Origin: Gallionellaceae bacterium
GTDB lineage: Bacteria > Pseudomonadota > Gammaproteobacteria > Burkholderiales > Gallionellaceae
NCBI GenBank assembly: GCA_003151655.1
Contig: PLYB01000189.1
Coordinates: 204 to 17,176 of the forward strand
DNA length: 16,973 bases
Direction of reading: 5' to 3'
Shown here: piece after piece, positions 14,644 through 16,973 of the stretch
Layout: each line of letters begins with the position of its first letter
Position numbering within the stretch: position 1 is the first letter of the stretch
Notes under the pieces: model-generated
Told to the model about the DNA's origin: nothing
Database searches by the model: none
Seen by the model: only the letters and a program-made list of their open reading frames with translations
Program-made: the position numbers and the translations under genes

Positions 14644-15465
14644 CTACCCCATCTGTAACGCATCTATAAGCTTGTTGGATTTTGCATGAAAATTCAACGG
14701 GTGCGACAAACTTAGTAAATTAGCGTGATGCCGTATGACGTTTGAGGTGGTGGGGAATTGCTCAGTCTTTACTGCAATAACAATTTTGTTGAAGCTGTCA
14801 TCAGAATCCACGACGGTTACGCAGTCAGAAAAGCTTTTCTGAATTCGTTCCAAATATTCCGGATAACGCTCGTTGCTACCCCATAAGTTGACAACAAGGA
14901 TGCCATTGTTTGCCAACGATGCAAAACAATCATCGTAAAAACTCTGACTGCTTAATTGGACAGGTATTCCACCTACATCGAATCCATCTACCATGAGCGC
15001 ATCCAACTGCCCGTCAGTATCTTTCACATAGGCGGCACCGTCGCCGAGAAGCACGTTAAAGCGGGCATCGTTGGCTGGTATGGCAAACTCATTTCTAAGT
15101 GCGATCACGTCGGGATTGATTTCGACAACAGTGATTTCTGTCGAAGGTAAATGGCGGTAGCAGTACTTGGCGAGTGAGCCTCCACCTAACCCGATCATAG
15201 CTATTCGCTTTGGCGAAGGTTCCAACAACAAAAAACTCATCATTGCTCTGGTATACCCCAAAACCAAGGCATCCGGCATATCGATAGACATTTCGCTTTG
15301 CGAGGACTGTGCCGCGAAATGCAAAGCGCGCTTCCCTTCATATTCTCTTAGATAAGGCTTGTCTAAATCGGCATTAGTTTTCAATGTGTTTGTCTTGTTT
15401 GGCTCGATATTAATTTGTTGTTGAGTTCCCCTTACGGTCTTGGGCAATTTCTTTTTGAGCTGCAT
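14644..15465 (-). CDS. Spermidine-synthase-like SAM-dependent protein
   Basis: 273 residues with a Rossmann fold of the polyamine-synthase type: nucleotide-binding loop IGLGGGSLAKY (91-101), acidic residue Glu115 in VVEINPDV after strand 2, GDG (141-143), and VDGFD (Asp160, Asp163) where SpeE enzymes have the two catalytic aspartates, followed by SQSFYDDC. In true spermidine synthases the loop reads GGGDGG and an N-terminal beta domain of about 60 residues precedes it; here the N-terminus is short and basic and the loop lacks that Asp. It may therefore be a methyltransferase-like or divergent aminopropyltransferase rather than SpeE. No speD is nearby. The start at 15465 is supported by AAGGA (15474-15470). 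Confidence 0.72.
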   Translation of the reverse strand: MQLKKKLPKTVRGTQQQINIEPNKTNTLKTNADLDKPYLREYEGKRALHFAAQSSQSEMSIDMPDALVLGYTRAMMSFLLLEPSPKRIAMIGLGGGSLAKYCYRHLPSTEITVVEINPDVIALRNEFAIPANDARFNVLLGDGAAYVKDTDGQLDALMVDGFDVGGIPVQLSSQSFYDDCFASLANNGILVVNLWGSNERYPEYLERIQKSFSDCVTVVDSDDSFNKIVIAVKTEQFPTTSNVIRHHANLLSLSHPLNFHAKSNKLIDALQMG

Positions 15466-15525
15466 GTAATCCTTTGATCAAGTGGGGCAAAGACAACGAA
15501 TTTTTACGTACCTTGCATAAAAGCA

Positions 15526-16677
15526 TCAAAGCAGTTTCGCCATCCAGTCAAAAATCCTGCCACATAATTTCAGCAAGCGCGGCTTTGTACTAATCCACTC
15601 AGCCATCAGCGGCCCCTTGCAGTAGTACCATGAGATAAAAGAGCGACCCGCAGAATATTTAGACAGGGTGTTATCCCTAAACTGGCGAAACTGTTCAACC
15701 GTATTATTATCAGTTGAGCCCGTACAGGCCGTCACTACGAAACACCCGGTTGCGCCTCCTTTATTAACTTTGAAAGTAGAAGGACTGGCAGGATTACCGT
15801 TGAGCTTAAAATACAAGTTTGCAGAGAAGTCGCGGAAAAACGAGTCCTCATACTTAATAATTAAATCTGTAAATGTAACAATACTTAACTCATTAAAATG
15901 CCGGGTGGTGAATTTCTGTATTCCTTTGGCAGGTATTTTTTCCTTTGATGACGCTGTATTTAAATACATTTTTTCAGCATCATGAATGAATAGATAAAAT
16001 TTGACATTAGCTTCCCAAATAGATTGGTTGCGAACTATGAATTCCATCTGAAATTTATTATTCAAATCGGATGCAGTTGGAGCGAATAACTGACGGAAAC
16101 TGCCTGTATCGATTGCAATATCACATGCGATCAGACCCAAACGTCCGCATTCGTGGCCTTGATCAAAAAGTTGTTGAAAAATAGCCCTTGCACCATTCCT
16201 ATTGCCTATTGCAAACTCTTCCATGCCGGGAGCGAGCAGAATTGTATCGCGTGCAAAGATCGAGACCTCATCCCCCAAAGAAACACCTTGAGCGAGATAT
16301 TGGTCTGACTTCTCGATGTCAACATTGAATGCAATGAACTCACGTGGTACGAATTCGCAATACGGGGGTTTTAAGACAAAATCCTGATGCCTGTACAACA
16401 ATCCGAGATTACGACAAGCACGGGGGGTATTTTGTGCTGCGGCTTTGGTGTACCAATCGATAGCTTTTTGAAGATCGAAATCGGTTCCCTTGGCATAGGC
16501 ATAACAGTAGCCGATATTAAATTGGGCTTTGGGATTGCCTTCTTCAGCAAGAGGAAGCCAGTCCGTAAATGCTTCGTCCCAATCGTTCGCCAATAGACCA
16601 GAAGACGAATAAATCAACTTTTGCTGTATAGCGTGCTCTATTTCTAGATTGACTATCATTTGCTGGACTATTTGCAT
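15526..16677 (-). CDS. Sel1-repeat protein with a CFI-box-like C-terminal domain
   Basis: 383 residues, no signal peptide. Residues about 34-95 form two Sel1/TPR-like helical repeats (AFTDWLPLAEEGNPKAQFNI; AIDWYTKAAAQNTPRACRNL), normally a protein-protein interaction scaffold. The middle (about 205-300) looks like a beta-sandwich. The C-terminus (about 312-383) starts GCFVVTACTG and continues QFRQFRDNTL, GRSFISWYYCKGPLMAEWI, which fits the short CFI-box C-terminal module (typical CFIATAAYG, LRxFRD, GrxfvxxYYxxSP), with altered residues. That module is found at the end of many unrelated bacterial proteins; its role is unclear. The ATG at 16677 has only a weak GGA upstream. It lies 109 nt after smc and 60 nt before the spermidine-synthase-like gene on the same strand. 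Confidence 0.7.
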   Translation of the reverse strand: MQIVQQMIVNLEIEHAIQQKLIYSSSGLLANDWDEAFTDWLPLAEEGNPKAQFNIGYCYAYAKGTDFDLQKAIDWYTKAAAQNTPRACRNLGLLYRHQDFVLKPPYCEFVPREFIAFNVDIEKSDQYLAQGVSLGDEVSIFARDTILLAPGMEEFAIGNRNGARAIFQQLFDQGHECGRLGLIACDIAIDTGSFRQLFAPTASDLNNKFQMEFIVRNQSIWEANVKFYLFIHDAEKMYLNTASSKEKIPAKGIQKFTTRHFNELSIVTFTDLIIKYEDSFFRDFSANLYFKLNGNPASPSTFKVNKGGATGCFVVTACTGSTDNNTVEQFRQFRDNTLSKYSAGRSFISWYYCKGPLMAEWISTKPRLLKLCGRIFDWMAKLL

Positions 16678-16786
16678 TTATATTTTTCCGGTGAAATAGT
16701 GACTGCGTGCCGCCGACGTTTTGGTTAAGAGCACCTCATGAATTCAATTTGCCAAACAACACCGCATAACGACGCAGTTAGAATTA

Positions 16787-16973
16787 CTACGCCACCACAC
16801 TTTCATCGCGCATGCGCAGTGCTTCTTCAATATCGACCGACACCACTTTGGAAACGCCACGCTCTTGCATGGTCACGCCGACCAATTGCTGCGCCAATTC
16901 CATGGTGATTTTGTTGTGGCTGATAAATATAAACTGGGTATGCACCGCCATTTTTTTGATCAGTTTGCACAGG
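16787..16973 (-). CDS. smc: Chromosome segregation protein SMC, C-terminal end (partial)
   Basis: The last 62 residues are visible and the gene continues past the window edge. The reading is LCKLIKKMAVHTQFIFISHN, then KITMELAQQLVGVTMQERGVSKVVSVDIEEAL and a short acidic tail. This is the C-terminal half of the SMC ATPase head after Walker B and the D-loop: the SHNK switch-histidine strand and the GVTMQExGVS segment are diagnostic. SMC folds and separates chromosomes with ScpA and ScpB. The stop is TAG at 16789-16787. Sequence agreement is strong despite the short length. Confidence 0.9.
   Translation of the reverse strand, partial: LCKLIKKMAVHTQFIFISHNKITMELAQQLVGVTMQERGVSKVVSVDIEEALRMRDESVVA

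Noticed and set aside
1..16973. CRISPR arrays, tRNA or rRNA genes, insertion sequences, prophage or defence genes
   Set aside because: No regular spacer-repeat pattern, no cloverleaf or rRNA segments, and no transposase, integrase, nuclease or phage protein among the reading frames.

Overview
The window looks like chromosome from a betaproteobacterium. The housekeeping proteins (GuaA, GuaB, TalB-type transaldolase, the SMC C-terminus) are typical of Gram-negative proteobacteria. Two small predicted outer-membrane barrels and a cluster rich in receiver domains suggest the Nitrosomonadales, possibly Gallionellaceae (Gallionella or Sideroxydans type). The family-level assignment rests on general resemblance, not on a search.

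Region 1 (1-6876, + strand) is a tightly packed two-component signalling operon of five genes. In order they are: a hybrid histidine kinase cut by the window edge (ATPase tail, two receivers, HPt); a receiver/HD-GYP regulator predicted to degrade cyclic di-GMP; a soluble receiver-receiver-kinase; a soluble receiver-kinase-receiver; and a receiver fused to a two-helix DUF1003 membrane domain. Gaps are 12 nt, 15 nt, a 4-nt ATGA overlap and 15 nt. Eight receiver domains are visible, all with an intact phospho-acceptor Asp, and there is no DNA-binding output. The likely logic is a branched phosphorelay ending in cyclic di-GMP turnover and an unknown membrane effector.

Region 2 (6877-9660) holds a transaldolase gene (+), a 378-bp intergenic stretch full of inverted repeats including a nested palindromic element, a GTG-started alpha/beta hydrolase (-), and a 451-bp stretch. 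That stretch contains the probable hydrolase promoter with an overlapping palindrome, and an isolated strong rho-independent terminator on the + strand with no gene in front of it (candidate small RNA).

Region 3 (9660-13440) has a small outer-membrane barrel gene (+) convergent with the guaB-guaA operon (-) for GMP synthesis. That operon has a perfect -10 box before guaB, a long imperfect hairpin between the two genes, and a terminator after guaA.

Region 4 (13540-16973, all - strand) carries a DUF3135 protein, a second small outer-membrane barrel, a spermidine-synthase-like protein with a reduced N-terminus, a Sel1-repeat protein ending in a CFI-box-like C-terminal domain, and the 3' end of smc.

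No tRNA, rRNA, CRISPR array or insertion-sequence transposase was seen. The two most noteworthy items are the receiver-dense operon with its REC-DUF1003 fusion, and the non-coding elements around 8201-8334 and 9395-9421.
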